A stretch of DNA of 64,000 bases from Streptomyces sp. CB00455 (GTDB lineage Bacteria > Actinomycetota > Actinomycetes > Streptomycetales > Streptomycetaceae): the NCBI RefSeq assembly GCF_001905445.1, contig NZ_LIVQ01000006.1, forward strand, positions 310,001 to 374,000, read 5' to 3'. The position numbers were made by a program, and so were the translations under genes. Shown in pieces: positions 50,943 to 58,677 of the stretch (within the stretch, counting starts at the first letter, position 1; each line of letters starts with the position of its first letter). The notes beneath the pieces were generated by a model. That model searched no databases and was not told where the DNA came from. It was given only the letters and a program-made list of their open reading frames with translations.

Positions 50943-51860
50943 CTACGAGTGGCCGAGGTCCGCCGCGGGCAGGTCCGAGACCGGCACCGAGCCCGTGTCC
51001 GGCGCGGGGCGCAGGAGGAACTCGTCCGAGGCCATCGAGTCGAGGACCGGCGGTGCGGGCCGCAGCGGCTTGGGCATGACGGCGGCCTCCGAGTGGCCCC
51101 CGCAGCCGTACGACAGGGACACCAGGCGTCCGTCGGCGGGGCCGAACTCGTTCGCGCAGACGCCGAAGGCCTGGCCGAGCGAGCCGCCGATCGCGACGAG
51201 GAAGCCGCACGACACGCACGAGGCGGGGGCGGCCTGCGCCATGGGGGTCTTCGCGCCGAACGATTCGTCCCAGCGGTCGGCCGCGCTGTGCAGCCCGTAG
51301 CGGGACAGCACCCGCGCGCGCCGCATGCCCAGTTCCTCGGCGACCGAGGTGATGGAGCCGCGGACCGGGACCACCGCGCGGTCGGTGACGTCGGCGTCCT
51401 CCGCCTCGACGAGTTCGGCCATCTCGCTGGAGACCACCGAATTCGGCGGCGGGGCGTCCTCGCCGGACCAGCCCTGCTCCAGGCGCAGGTCCTCGGCGTC
51501 GGTGGGCAGCAGGTCGCCGGGGCCCATGTCGCCGGGGCGCAGCCGCTCGCTCCACGGCACCCACTCGGGTGCGAGCAGGGCGTCGTCGCCCGGCAGCAGC
51601 ACCGTTTCGTCGAGGGTGACGTTCTTCGCGCGGGAGGCACGCGCCACGGTGACGGCCCAGCGCCAGCCGCGGTAGCCCGGTTCCTTGCACTCGAAGAAGT
51701 GGGTGACGACCCGGTCGCCCTCCGCGACGGCGGAGACGTGTTCACCCACCACACCGGGGTAGGCGGCCTCCTCGGCCGCCGCACGGGCGAGCTCTACCGC
51801 CTCGACGCACAGGCGGTCGGGGGTACGCGGGGTACGGCTTCGCGTCGTCGCAGCACTCAC
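50943..51860 (-). CDS. DUF3027 protein
   Basis: A 305-residue soluble protein matching the actinobacterial DUF3027 family: EGDRVVTHFFECKEPGYRGW and PEWVPWSERLRPGDMGPGDL. A Cys pair lies in SCVSCGFLVAIGG, with another Cys in LSYGCGGHSEAA, which could form a metal site (inference). The GTG at 51860 has AGGAGA about 10 nt upstream. It is divergent from the MFS gene. Function is unknown in the family. Confidence 0.85.
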   Translation of the reverse strand: MSAATTRSRTPRTPDRLCVEAVELARAAAEEAAYPGVVGEHVSAVAEGDRVVTHFFECKEPGYRGWRWAVTVARASRAKNVTLDETVLLPGDDALLAPEWVPWSERLRPGDMGPGDLLPTDAEDLRLEQGWSGEDAPPPNSVVSSEMAELVEAEDADVTDRAVVPVRGSITSVAEELGMRRARVLSRYGLHSAADRWDESFGAKTPMAQAAPASCVSCGFLVAIGGSLGQAFGVCANEFGPADGRLVSLSYGCGGHSEAAVMPKPLRPAPPVLDSMASDEFLLRPAPDTGSVPVSDLPAADLGHS

Positions 51861-52216
51861 TGGTCTCGTTCTCTCCTACGCCGTCTCACGAGTGCGCCGT
51901 CCGTACTGTCGTCCACAACGACCCGCCGGTGCTGTCCGTACGTGGCGCGGGCGGAGCGGACCAGAGGGCCGCGTCGACGTCCGCACCCGATCGGACTCCG
52001 GGCGCACCTCACTGCGATCCATTCTGCGGGATCGCGAAGAGGCGCGCGGCCAAGAGCAACCGCCGGTGGCGCGCTACGCACGCTACCTCCTCAGACGCCC
52101 GGGGCCCACATGCAGAGTCCGATTCGCGGACAAGCCACCGGCCCGACGGCGGGGGCGACGGCATCGGCGACACGCCGGGACGCATCCGCCACGGCCCTTT
52201 GGGGCACTATGGCGAG
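51861..52216. promoter_or_regulatory. 356-bp divergent spacer between DUF3027 and MFS genes
   Basis: Holds the DUF3027 leader (AGGAGA ribosome-binding site near 51871) and the MFS -10 box CACTAT (52205-52210). A GTCCG/CGGAC hairpin (about 52114-52128) is the only symmetric feature I note. No coding gene is supported. Confidence 0.45.
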
Positions 52217-53593
52217 GTGGCATCCGCACGGTCGTCCGGCGACGGCTCGGGACCGGCCAGGCGGGCCGGCCGGGCTCTGGGGCGTGCCCTGCACCTGCCG
52301 ATCACCGGTACGGCGCGCGGGATCCGGCGGGCCACGCACGCGCACGGGGCCGGCGAGTCGGGCCTCGGCAAGCTGATCGAGCTGCACGCCATCAACGGCG
52401 CCGGCGATGTGATGATCACCGTGGCGCTGGCCTCGACGGTGTTCTTCTCGGTGCCCACGGACGAGGCACGCGGCCGGGTGGCCCTGTACCTGGCGATCAC
52501 GATGGCTCCCTTCACCCTGCTGGCCCCGGTGATCGGGCCGCTGCTGGACCGGCTGCCGCACGGCCGGCGGGCCGCGATGGCCGCCGCGATGCTCGCCCGG
52601 GCACTGCTGGCGCTGATGATGTCGGGCGCGGTGGCCACGGGCGGGCTGGAGCTGTATCCGGCGGCGCTGGGGGTCCTCGTAGCGTCCAAGGCCTACGGGG
52701 TGGTCCGCAGCGCGGTCGTGCCCCGGCTGCTGCCGCCGAAGTTCTCGCTCGTCAAGGCGAACTCCCGGGTCACACTGGCCGGCCTGCTGGCCACGGGCGC
52801 CGCGGCGCCGGTGGGCGCCTTGTTGCAGACGGTGGGGCCGCCGTGGCCGCTGTACGGGGCCTGCGTGATCTTCATCTGGGGCACCTTCGCGGCGTTCACG
52901 CTGCCGCACAAGGTGGACGAGGCGAAGGGGGAGCGGCGGGCGCGGCTCTCCACGCACGAGGCGCACTCGCGCCGGCCGGGATTGCGGACGGTCAGCCGCT
53001 CGGTCCTGTGCGGGCTGCTGGCGAACGCGTCGATGCGCGCCCTGTCCGGCTTCCTGATCTTCTTCCTGGCGTTCCTGCTGCGGGAGCATCCGCTGGCGGG
53101 GCAGAGCGCGGCGGTGTCGCTGGGCATCGTGGGCGTCTCGGCGGGCGTGGGCAACGCGTGCGGCACGGCGGTGGGCGCGTGGCTGCGGGCGCGGGCCCCG
53201 GAGGCCATCATTGCGGCGGTGCTGTGCCTGACGCTGGGGGTGGCGGTGCTGGCCGCGATCTTCTACAGCGGGGTGTTCGTGGCCGTGCTGGGCGCGACGG
53301 CGGGCTTCTGCCAGGCACTGGCGAAGCTCTCGCTGGACGCGATGATCCAGCGGGACGTGCCGGAGGCGGTGCGCACCTCCGCCTTCGCCCGTTCGGAGAC
53401 GCTGCTCCAGGTGGCGTGGGTGCTGGGCGGTGCGATCGGCATCGCGCTGCCGCTGAACGGCGTCCTCGGCATGTCCGTGGCCGCGGTCGTGGTCGCCCTG
53501 GGCGCGGTGATGGCCGTCCGCGGCCTCCTCACGTCGCCCGGCCACCACCCGGGCGGCCACCAGCCGGGCACGTCCCGCCCCCGCGTGGCGTAG
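52217..53593 (+). CDS. MFS transporter
   Basis: A 458-residue membrane protein with about 12 helices; LHAINGAGDVMITVALASTV is the first and FAPFTLL-like helices follow. TLLAPVIGPLLDRLPHGRRA is the helix 2-3 loop region. The N-terminal 60 residues are Arg/Gly-rich and cytoplasmic. The start is GTG 52217, 6 nt after CACTAT (52205-52210) with no Shine-Dalgarno sequence, hence probably leaderless. The substrate is unknown. It precedes the DUF2771-mqnB-mqnD group on the same strand but is separated by 133 bp. Confidence 0.83.
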   Translation: MASARSSGDGSGPARRAGRALGRALHLPITGTARGIRRATHAHGAGESGLGKLIELHAINGAGDVMITVALASTVFFSVPTDEARGRVALYLAITMAPFTLLAPVIGPLLDRLPHGRRAAMAAAMLARALLALMMSGAVATGGLELYPAALGVLVASKAYGVVRSAVVPRLLPPKFSLVKANSRVTLAGLLATGAAAPVGALLQTVGPPWPLYGACVIFIWGTFAAFTLPHKVDEAKGERRARLSTHEAHSRRPGLRTVSRSVLCGLLANASMRALSGFLIFFLAFLLREHPLAGQSAAVSLGIVGVSAGVGNACGTAVGAWLRARAPEAIIAAVLCLTLGVAVLAAIFYSGVFVAVLGATAGFCQALAKLSLDAMIQRDVPEAVRTSAFARSETLLQVAWVLGGAIGIALPLNGVLGMSVAAVVVALGAVMAVRGLLTSPGHHPGGHQPGTSRPRVA

Positions 53594-53726
53594 CCCCGGG
53601 CAACGGCGCCGCGCCGCCGCTCCGCGCCGCACCGCCGCTCCGCGGGGCACCGGTGCGGCCGGTCGGCGCCGCACCCGGAGACCCCCGTGCAGCGGCTCGG
53701 CCGACCGGCCCGATAGCCTTCGGCTC

Positions 53727-54215
53727 ATGACCGCACCGCTTTTCTCGGGTAGGGCCCGCCGCAGCGTCGCGGCCCTCGGAGCCGTGTCCGCCGGCCTCCT
53801 CCTCCTCTCGGCCTGCGACAAGCCGACACCGCTGGCGACCGTGACGGTCGGCACCACGTCGGTGTCCGCCGAGTCCGCCTGCCACGACGGCAAGGCGCCG
53901 CTCTCCATGGACAAGGTCCAGGAGTGCCTCACCAACCTGAAGGACGCCAAGACCGTCGAGTACGCCCGCGGCGACACCCTGCGCCTGGGGGTCGAGCCGG
54001 AGGTCGTCGAGGACGGCAGGAAGTGGCAGGCGGTCCTGGACGGCCAGCCCATCACCGAGCCGTCCGCGAACACCTACCGCAGCTTCCCGGGCGCCGACGT
54101 CTTCGCGACCGGCGGACAGGGCGAGGCCCCGGCCTCCAAGAAGCTGGCCTTCGTCCAGGTGGGCGAGGACGGCAAGCCGCTGTCCGTCTGGACCTTCAAC
54201 CTGAAGCTCAAGTAA
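53727..54215 (+). CDS. DUF2771 lipoprotein
   Basis: A 162-residue lipoprotein. The signal peptide has lipobox LLLSAC (Cys about residue 30). The mature part has two further Cys (SACHDGK, ECLTNL) that could form a disulphide. The DUF2771 family is of unknown function, and by memory often lies next to mqnB in Streptomyces, as here (13-bp gap). TAGCCT (53714-53719) 7 nt before the ATG and no Shine-Dalgarno sequence suggest a leaderless start of a DUF2771-mqnB-mqnD operon. Confidence 0.85.
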   Translation: MTAPLFSGRARRSVAALGAVSAGLLLLSACDKPTPLATVTVGTTSVSAESACHDGKAPLSMDKVQECLTNLKDAKTVEYARGDTLRLGVEPEVVEDGRKWQAVLDGQPITEPSANTYRSFPGADVFATGGQGEAPASKKLAFVQVGEDGKPLSVWTFNLKLK

Positions 54216-54228
54216 CCGGACGGCACCG

Positions 54229-54954
54229 GTGCGCGTGCTCGTCGTGACCGCGGTGGCGGCGGAGGCAGACTCCGTCGTCGCCGGGCTGACCCCTCATCCG
54301 GACACCCCCGGTCCTGAGCCGCGCACCCTGCCCGGGGGTTTCCCCGTCCTGCGCCGGGACCTGCCGGGCATCGCCTTCGACACGCTCGTCGCGGGCGTCG
54401 GGCCGGCGGCGGCCGCCGCCGCCGCCGCCACCGCCCTGGCCCTCGCCGCGTACGACCTCGTCGTGTCCGCCGGCATCGGCGGCGGGTTCCTGCCCGCCGC
54501 CCCGCCCGGCTCCCTGGTGGTGGCGGACGCGATCGTCGCCGCCGACCTGGGGGCCGAGACCCCCGAGGGCTTCCTCGACGTAGCGGCCCTGGGCTTCGGG
54601 CACAGCGTGCACCTGCCGCCCGCCGAGCTCGCCGCCCTCGCCGCCGAGGCGACCGGGGCGCTCCTCGCGCCCGTCCTGACCGTCTCCACCGTCACCGGGA
54701 CCGCAGCCCGGGCGGCCGCACTCGCCGCCCGGCACCCGATGGCCGGAGCCGAGGCCATGGAGGGTTTCGGAGTCGCGGAGGCGGCCGCCGCGCACGGGCT
54801 GTCCGTACTGGAGATCCGCGCCGTGTCCAACGCCGTGGGCCCCCGTGACCGCGCCGCCTGGCGGATCGGCGACGCCCTCGCCGCCCTCTGCGACGGCTTC
54901 CGCGCGCTGGGACCCGTACTCGCGAACTGGGGAGAACGCCATGAGCACCGGTGA
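54229..54954 (+). CDS. mqnB: futalosine hydrolase
   Basis: Releases hypoxanthine from futalosine in the alternative menaquinone pathway. The 241 residues show the nucleoside phosphorylase/hydrolase fold: VVSAGIGGGFLPAAPPGSLV and the active-site stretch AEAMEGFGVAEAAAAHGLSV, then EIRAVSNAVGPRDR with the catalytic region. The GTG at 54229 is 13 nt after the DUF2771 stop. Its end overlaps the start of mqnD by 14 nt. Other mqn genes are not in this window. Confidence 0.93.
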   Translation: MRVLVVTAVAAEADSVVAGLTPHPDTPGPEPRTLPGGFPVLRRDLPGIAFDTLVAGVGPAAAAAAAATALALAAYDLVVSAGIGGGFLPAAPPGSLVVADAIVAADLGAETPEGFLDVAALGFGHSVHLPPAELAALAAEATGALLAPVLTVSTVTGTAARAAALAARHPMAGAEAMEGFGVAEAAAAHGLSVLEIRAVSNAVGPRDRAAWRIGDALAALCDGFRALGPVLANWGERHEHR

Positions 54955-55798
54955 CGACGGGGCCGTGCGGATCGCGTATTCGCCGTGCCCGAACGACACC
55001 TTCGTCTTCGACGCCTGGGCGCACGGCCGGGTCCCGGGCGCGCCCGCCCTCGACGTGACCTTCGCGGACATCGACATCACCAACGGCATGGCCGAACGCG
55101 GCGAGCTGGACGTGCTGAAGGTGTCGTACGCCGTGCTGCCCTGGGTGCTGGAGGAGTACGCGCTGCTGCCCTGCGGCGGGGCGCTCGGGCGCGGCTGCGG
55201 CCCGCTGGTCCTCACCCGCGGGCCCGGCGCGGACCTCTCGGGCGCCACGGTCGCGGTGCCGAGCGAACGCTCCACCGCCTACCTGCTGTTCCGGCTGTGG
55301 GCGGCCGAGGTGCTGCCCGAGGGCGTGGGCAAGGTGGTCGTGCTGCCCTTCAACGAGATCATGCCGGCGGTGCGCGACGGGCGGGTGGACGCCGGACTGG
55401 TCATCCACGAGGCCCGGTTCACCTACCAGGACTACGGGCTGCACTGCCTGGCCGACATGGGCGAGCACTGGGAGTCCACGACGGGTCTGCCGATCCCGCT
55501 CGGCGCGATCATCGCCAGGCGCTCGCTGGGCGGGGGACGGCTGCGCGCGCTGGCCGAGGCCGCCCGTACGTCGGTCCGGATGGCCTGGGAGGACCCGGAG
55601 GCGTCCCGCCCCTACGTGCGGGCCCACGCGCAGGAGCTGGACCCGGCGGTCGCCGACCAGCACATCGGACTCTACGTCAACGAGTTCACCGCCGACCTCG
55701 GTGAGGACGGTTACGCGGCGGTGCGCGGGCTGTTGACCCGGGCGGCGGCCGAGGGGCTGGTACCGGCCATCGCCGCCGGGGCGCTGGCTTTCCCGTAG
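54941..55798 (+). CDS. mqnD: 1,4-dihydroxy-6-naphthoate synthase
   Basis: Acts after MqnC, converting cyclic dehypoxanthine futalosine to 1,4-dihydroxy-6-naphthoate. The 285 residues have the periplasmic-binding-like fold and signature IAYSPCPNDTFVFDAWAHG that distinguishes MqnD from MqnA. FADIDITNGMAERGELDVLK and LPFNEIMPAVRDGRVDAGLV are further family segments. The ATG at 54941 lies inside mqnB (14-nt overlap) with GGAGAA upstream, so the two are coupled. The operon ends at the hairpin 55811-55844. Confidence 0.94.
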   Translation: MSTGDDGAVRIAYSPCPNDTFVFDAWAHGRVPGAPALDVTFADIDITNGMAERGELDVLKVSYAVLPWVLEEYALLPCGGALGRGCGPLVLTRGPGADLSGATVAVPSERSTAYLLFRLWAAEVLPEGVGKVVVLPFNEIMPAVRDGRVDAGLVIHEARFTYQDYGLHCLADMGEHWESTTGLPIPLGAIIARRSLGGGRLRALAEAARTSVRMAWEDPEASRPYVRAHAQELDPAVADQHIGLYVNEFTADLGEDGYAAVRGLLTRAAAEGLVPAIAAGALAFP

Positions 55799-55810
55799 CG
55801 CCCGGACGAC

Positions 55811-55844
55811 CGCGCCCCGCCGCTCGTGCGAGGGGCGGGGCGCG
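55811..55844. terminator. strong bidirectional terminator between mqnD and cold-shock gene
   Basis: Arms CGCGCCCCGCC (55811-55821) and GGCGGGGCGCG (55834-55844), continued inside by CTCG/CGAG around TG with one mismatch. Lies between convergent stop codons. Confidence 0.82.
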
Positions 55845-55883
55845 GGTTCGCGGACGCGGGTTGGCGGACGCGGCCGCGGGGCG

Positions 55884-56267
55884 TCAGACGTCGAGCTGGT
55901 CGGCCACCGCGCGCAGCAGGCCGGCGATCTTGGTGCCGTGCACCCTGTCGGGGTAGCGGCCCCGCTCCAGCATCGGGGTGATGTTCTCCAGCAGGGTGGT
56001 GAGGTCCTGCACGATCGAGGCGAGCTCGTCGGGCTTGCGGCGCTGGGCGGCCGCGACGGACGGCGCCGGATCCAGCACCGTCACCGAAAGCGCCTGGTCA
56101 CCGCGCTGGCCGGCGACGACACCGAACTCGACGCGCTGGCCGGGCTTGAGGGAGTCGACCCCGGCAGGGAGCACCGACGAGTGGACGAAGACGTCGCCGC
56201 CGTCGTCGCGGGAGAGAAAGCCGAAGCCCTTCTCACTGTTGAACCACTTGACCTTGCCGGTAGGCAC
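55884..56267 (-). CDS. cold-shock domain protein with C-terminal extension
   Basis: A 127-residue protein. A cold-shock domain (residues 1-66) carries RNP1 KGFGFLS and RNP2 VFVHSSV, and binds single-stranded nucleic acid. A 60-residue helical extension (PDELASIVQDLTTLLENITP, then RGRYPDRVHGTKIAGLL) is absent from small Csp proteins and recalls the SCO4325-type family (from memory). The GTG at 56267 follows GAGGACGG. It converges with mqnD. The role of the extension is unknown. Confidence 0.88.
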   Translation of the reverse strand: MPTGKVKWFNSEKGFGFLSRDDGGDVFVHSSVLPAGVDSLKPGQRVEFGVVAGQRGDQALSVTVLDPAPSVAAAQRRKPDELASIVQDLTTLLENITPMLERGRYPDRVHGTKIAGLLRAVADQLDV

Positions 56268-56445
56268 GTCCGTCCTCTGTCCTTGTGCTCGTCGGGGTCC
56301 GGACGTCCGCGGAACGGCTCCGGATAACAGCGCAGCGGGTCATGGGTGACCCGCCACCCCAAGGCTAATGGCCGGGGGCCGGGTGACAAGACGTTCCCCG
56401 GTCCTTCGACGTCGGGCGCTTCGGCCAGGGAACTACCCTGGTGGG

Positions 56446-56697
56446 GTGACTGTTACTCCTCGTTCCGACGAAGCGCGGCCCGGCGACGCGCTCGTGAAGG
56501 CCGGCGGCATCGTGTTCATCGTGGGCGCCGTGGCGACCCTCGCGACGATGGCCCCGCTGTTCCTCGACGTCGACCCCTTCCCGTCGTACGCGTGGGCCGT
56601 CTGCATGCTGATGGGCGTCGGGTTCGCCGTCTCCGCGGCGGGCGTCCTGCGCTCGGCCGCCGCGCAGCGCCGGGCGGCCCGCGCCTCGCAGGCCTAG
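56446..56697 (+). CDS. small two-helix membrane protein
   Basis: Eighty-three residues with two hydrophobic helices (VKAGGIVFIVGAVATLATMA and AWAVCMLMGVGFAVSAAGVL) and a basic C-terminus. Not assigned to a family. The GTG at 56446 is 6 nt after TACCCT (56434-56439) with no Shine-Dalgarno sequence, so the mRNA is probably leaderless. It converges with the HAD phosphatase gene and is divergent from the cold-shock gene. Confidence 0.75.
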   Translation: MTVTPRSDEARPGDALVKAGGIVFIVGAVATLATMAPLFLDVDPFPSYAWAVCMLMGVGFAVSAAGVLRSAAAQRRAARASQA

Positions 56698-56739
56698 CCG
56701 GGCCGGAGCCCGGCCGGTGGGGTCCGCCGGCGGACCGGG

Positions 56740-56755
56740 CCGGTCACGGCACTAG
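56740..56755 (-). repeat. dispersed motif, copy 3 (short form)
   Basis: Read on the minus strand: CTAGTGCCGTGACCGG, matching the first 16 bases of copy 2 at 15 positions. As in copy 2, its TAG is a gene stop codon (HAD gene, 56752-56754). Confidence 0.72.
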
Positions 56756-57369
56756 ACGGGCTGAGCGGCGACGTACTGCGCGAGCCACTGCGGCAGCGCC
56801 GTGAGGTCGGCGAGGACCACATCGGCGCCCGCCGCCCGCAGTTCCGGCTCCGGGCACGGCCCGGTGGGCACCACCACCGACAGCGCGCCGGCCGCCTGCG
56901 CCCCGCGCACGTCGCCCACGTGGTCGCCGACGTAGACCTGCGCCCCGTACTCGCGCAGCGCCCCGGCCTTGGCCTCGGCCCAGAGCCAGCCGATCACGGC
57001 GTCCGGCTCGATGCCCAGGTGCGTCAGGTGCAGGCGGGCGTTGGGCTCGTGCTTGGCAGTGACGACGATGGCGCGGCCGCCGAGTCCCTGGACGGCCTCG
57101 ACCGCCTCGCGGGCGCCGGGCATCGCCGGGGTCGGGCCGATGGCGTATGTGGGATAGATCTCCCGGTAGCGGTCCGCCACGGCCGGGATCTCGGCCTGCG
57201 GGAACCAGTGCGCGAGCTCCTGGTCCAGCGGCGGTCCGAGCCGGGTGACCGCCGCGTCGGCATCGATGTACGTGCCCGTCTCCGCCGACAGGGCCTGGTA
57301 GGTCGCCTTGATGCCCGGGCGGGAGTCGATGAGGGTCATGTCGAGGTCGAAGCCGACGGTGAGGTTCAT
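56752..57369 (-). CDS. HAD-family hydrolase (phosphoglycolate phosphatase-like)
   Basis: A 205-residue HAD phosphatase. Motif I is VGFDLDMTLIDSR (nucleophile Asp8 and Asp10), the Lys is in VTAKHEPNARL, and motif IV is YVGDHVGDVRGAQAAG. A small helical cap lies between motifs. The substrate is not predictable. The ATG at 57369 is 6 nt after CACAAT (57376-57381 on the minus strand) without a Shine-Dalgarno sequence, so it is probably leaderless. Its TAG stop belongs to the dispersed motif. Confidence 0.88.
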   Translation of the reverse strand: MNLTVGFDLDMTLIDSRPGIKATYQALSAETGTYIDADAAVTRLGPPLDQELAHWFPQAEIPAVADRYREIYPTYAIGPTPAMPGAREAVEAVQGLGGRAIVVTAKHEPNARLHLTHLGIEPDAVIGWLWAEAKAGALREYGAQVYVGDHVGDVRGAQAAGALSVVVPTGPCPEPELRAAGADVVLADLTALPQWLAQYVAAQPV

Positions 57370-57484
57370 GCCGCCATTGTGCCGAGACGGGCCGACGGCG
57401 GAAGAACGGCTGCGTGAGCTCGCCTTACCGGTGCGTGACGCAGGGGTGTCCGGGCCTGCCCCGCCCCGCCGCCGGCCGCGGACC

Positions 57485-58546
57485 TCAGCGGCGGCGCGAG
57501 CGCCACACCAGGTACAGCACCGAGGCGAGGGCGGCGGCCCGCAGCAGCCACGGCCACATCCCCTGCAGGGTCCCGCTCAGCTGGTCGTCGGCCAGTTCCT
57601 CGCCCCAGCGGCCGTTCATCCGGCCCCACAGCCACACCGCCGCCCCCGCGAGGACCGCGCCGGGCGGCCCGAAGACGGCCCACTTGCGCTCGGCGGGCCG
57701 CAACACCCGCGAGGCGTACGGCAGCAGCCAGCCGACGACCAGCAGCAGCCAGTACCCGCTCACCACACCGACGGCCAGCACGGCCGCTGCCAGCAGCAGG
57801 AAGGCGTGGGGCCGGGGACGGGCGGCCGGGACCACCACGGCCGCCGGAGCGGGCCCCTTCGCCGCCTCCCCGGCCGCCTCCTTCGCCGACTTCCTGGCAC
57901 GCCGCCGCTCGCGCAGGGACCGTACGAGGGTCCGCGCGCGCGTCTGCGGCGGCCCGGGCGGGGGCTGCGGCGGCCCGGCGTCCCGGTCCTCCTCCTCGGG
58001 GCCGTCCTCGAACAGGGCCGGGAACTCGATGCCGCCCGCGAAGCCCTCGACCTGCGGGCCCGCGCCGTACGCGCCCGGGGTGACGCGCCACCAGTCGGGC
58101 TCCCCGCCGGAGGGGCCGAGTTCGTCGAGCCCGGCCAGGTGCGGGGGCACGTTCCGCGGCTCCTCCTGCACCGGGCGCGGCGCGGGCACGCCCGTGCGGC
58201 GCATCCGGCCCGGGCCCCGCTGGACGGGTACGGCGGGCGCGGCGTCCGCGGGCTGCGCTGCCGGGGACAGACCCGTGGAGGAGCCCGTGGAAGAGCCGGC
58301 GGAGGAGGCCGGCGCCGAGCGGGCGCCGAGCGTGTCCAGGACTTCCTCGGGCGTGCCGATCCGCTCCAGGATGCGGCGCACGGCGGCCGGGGTGTCCGGG
58401 TCGTACTTGGCGCGCCGACGGTCGATCTCGTCCCGCAGCCCCGACACCAGCCGCATCCGGTCGCCGGAGGACAGCTGCCGCTGCTGCGCCAAGTCCCCGA
58501 CGCGGCTCAGATATTCGTAGACCAGATGGTCGCTCTCGATTCCCAT
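57485..58546 (-). CDS. membrane protein with N-terminal HAAS-like domain
   Basis: A 353-residue protein. Residues 1-75 resemble a HAAS signalling domain (YLSRVGDLAQQRQLSSGDRM, then RRILERIGTPEEVLDTLG). A long Pro/Gly/Glu-rich cytoplasmic linker follows (about 75-215), then four transmembrane helices (HAFLLLAAAVLAVGVVSGYW and others) near the C-terminus. HAAS domains often work with PadR regulators, but none is adjacent. The ATG at 58546 has GGAGG about 9 nt upstream. It diverges from the helicase-associated gene. Confidence 0.78.
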   Translation of the reverse strand: MGIESDHLVYEYLSRVGDLAQQRQLSSGDRMRLVSGLRDEIDRRRAKYDPDTPAAVRRILERIGTPEEVLDTLGARSAPASSAGSSTGSSTGLSPAAQPADAAPAVPVQRGPGRMRRTGVPAPRPVQEEPRNVPPHLAGLDELGPSGGEPDWWRVTPGAYGAGPQVEGFAGGIEFPALFEDGPEEEDRDAGPPQPPPGPPQTRARTLVRSLRERRRARKSAKEAAGEAAKGPAPAAVVVPAARPRPHAFLLLAAAVLAVGVVSGYWLLLVVGWLLPYASRVLRPAERKWAVFGPPGAVLAGAAVWLWGRMNGRWGEELADDQLSGTLQGMWPWLLRAAALASVLYLVWRSRRR

Positions 58547-58677
58547 GCCCCGGCTCCTCCCGTACCGCCTGCCCGAAAGGTAGCGCGTGCGTCCGTGGAG
58601 CGGCCGGGGGCACAGCGGATACCGTTGGCCGGATGGGGACCGGCCGACTGACCGGCCGACGCGACCAGGAGGCGACT

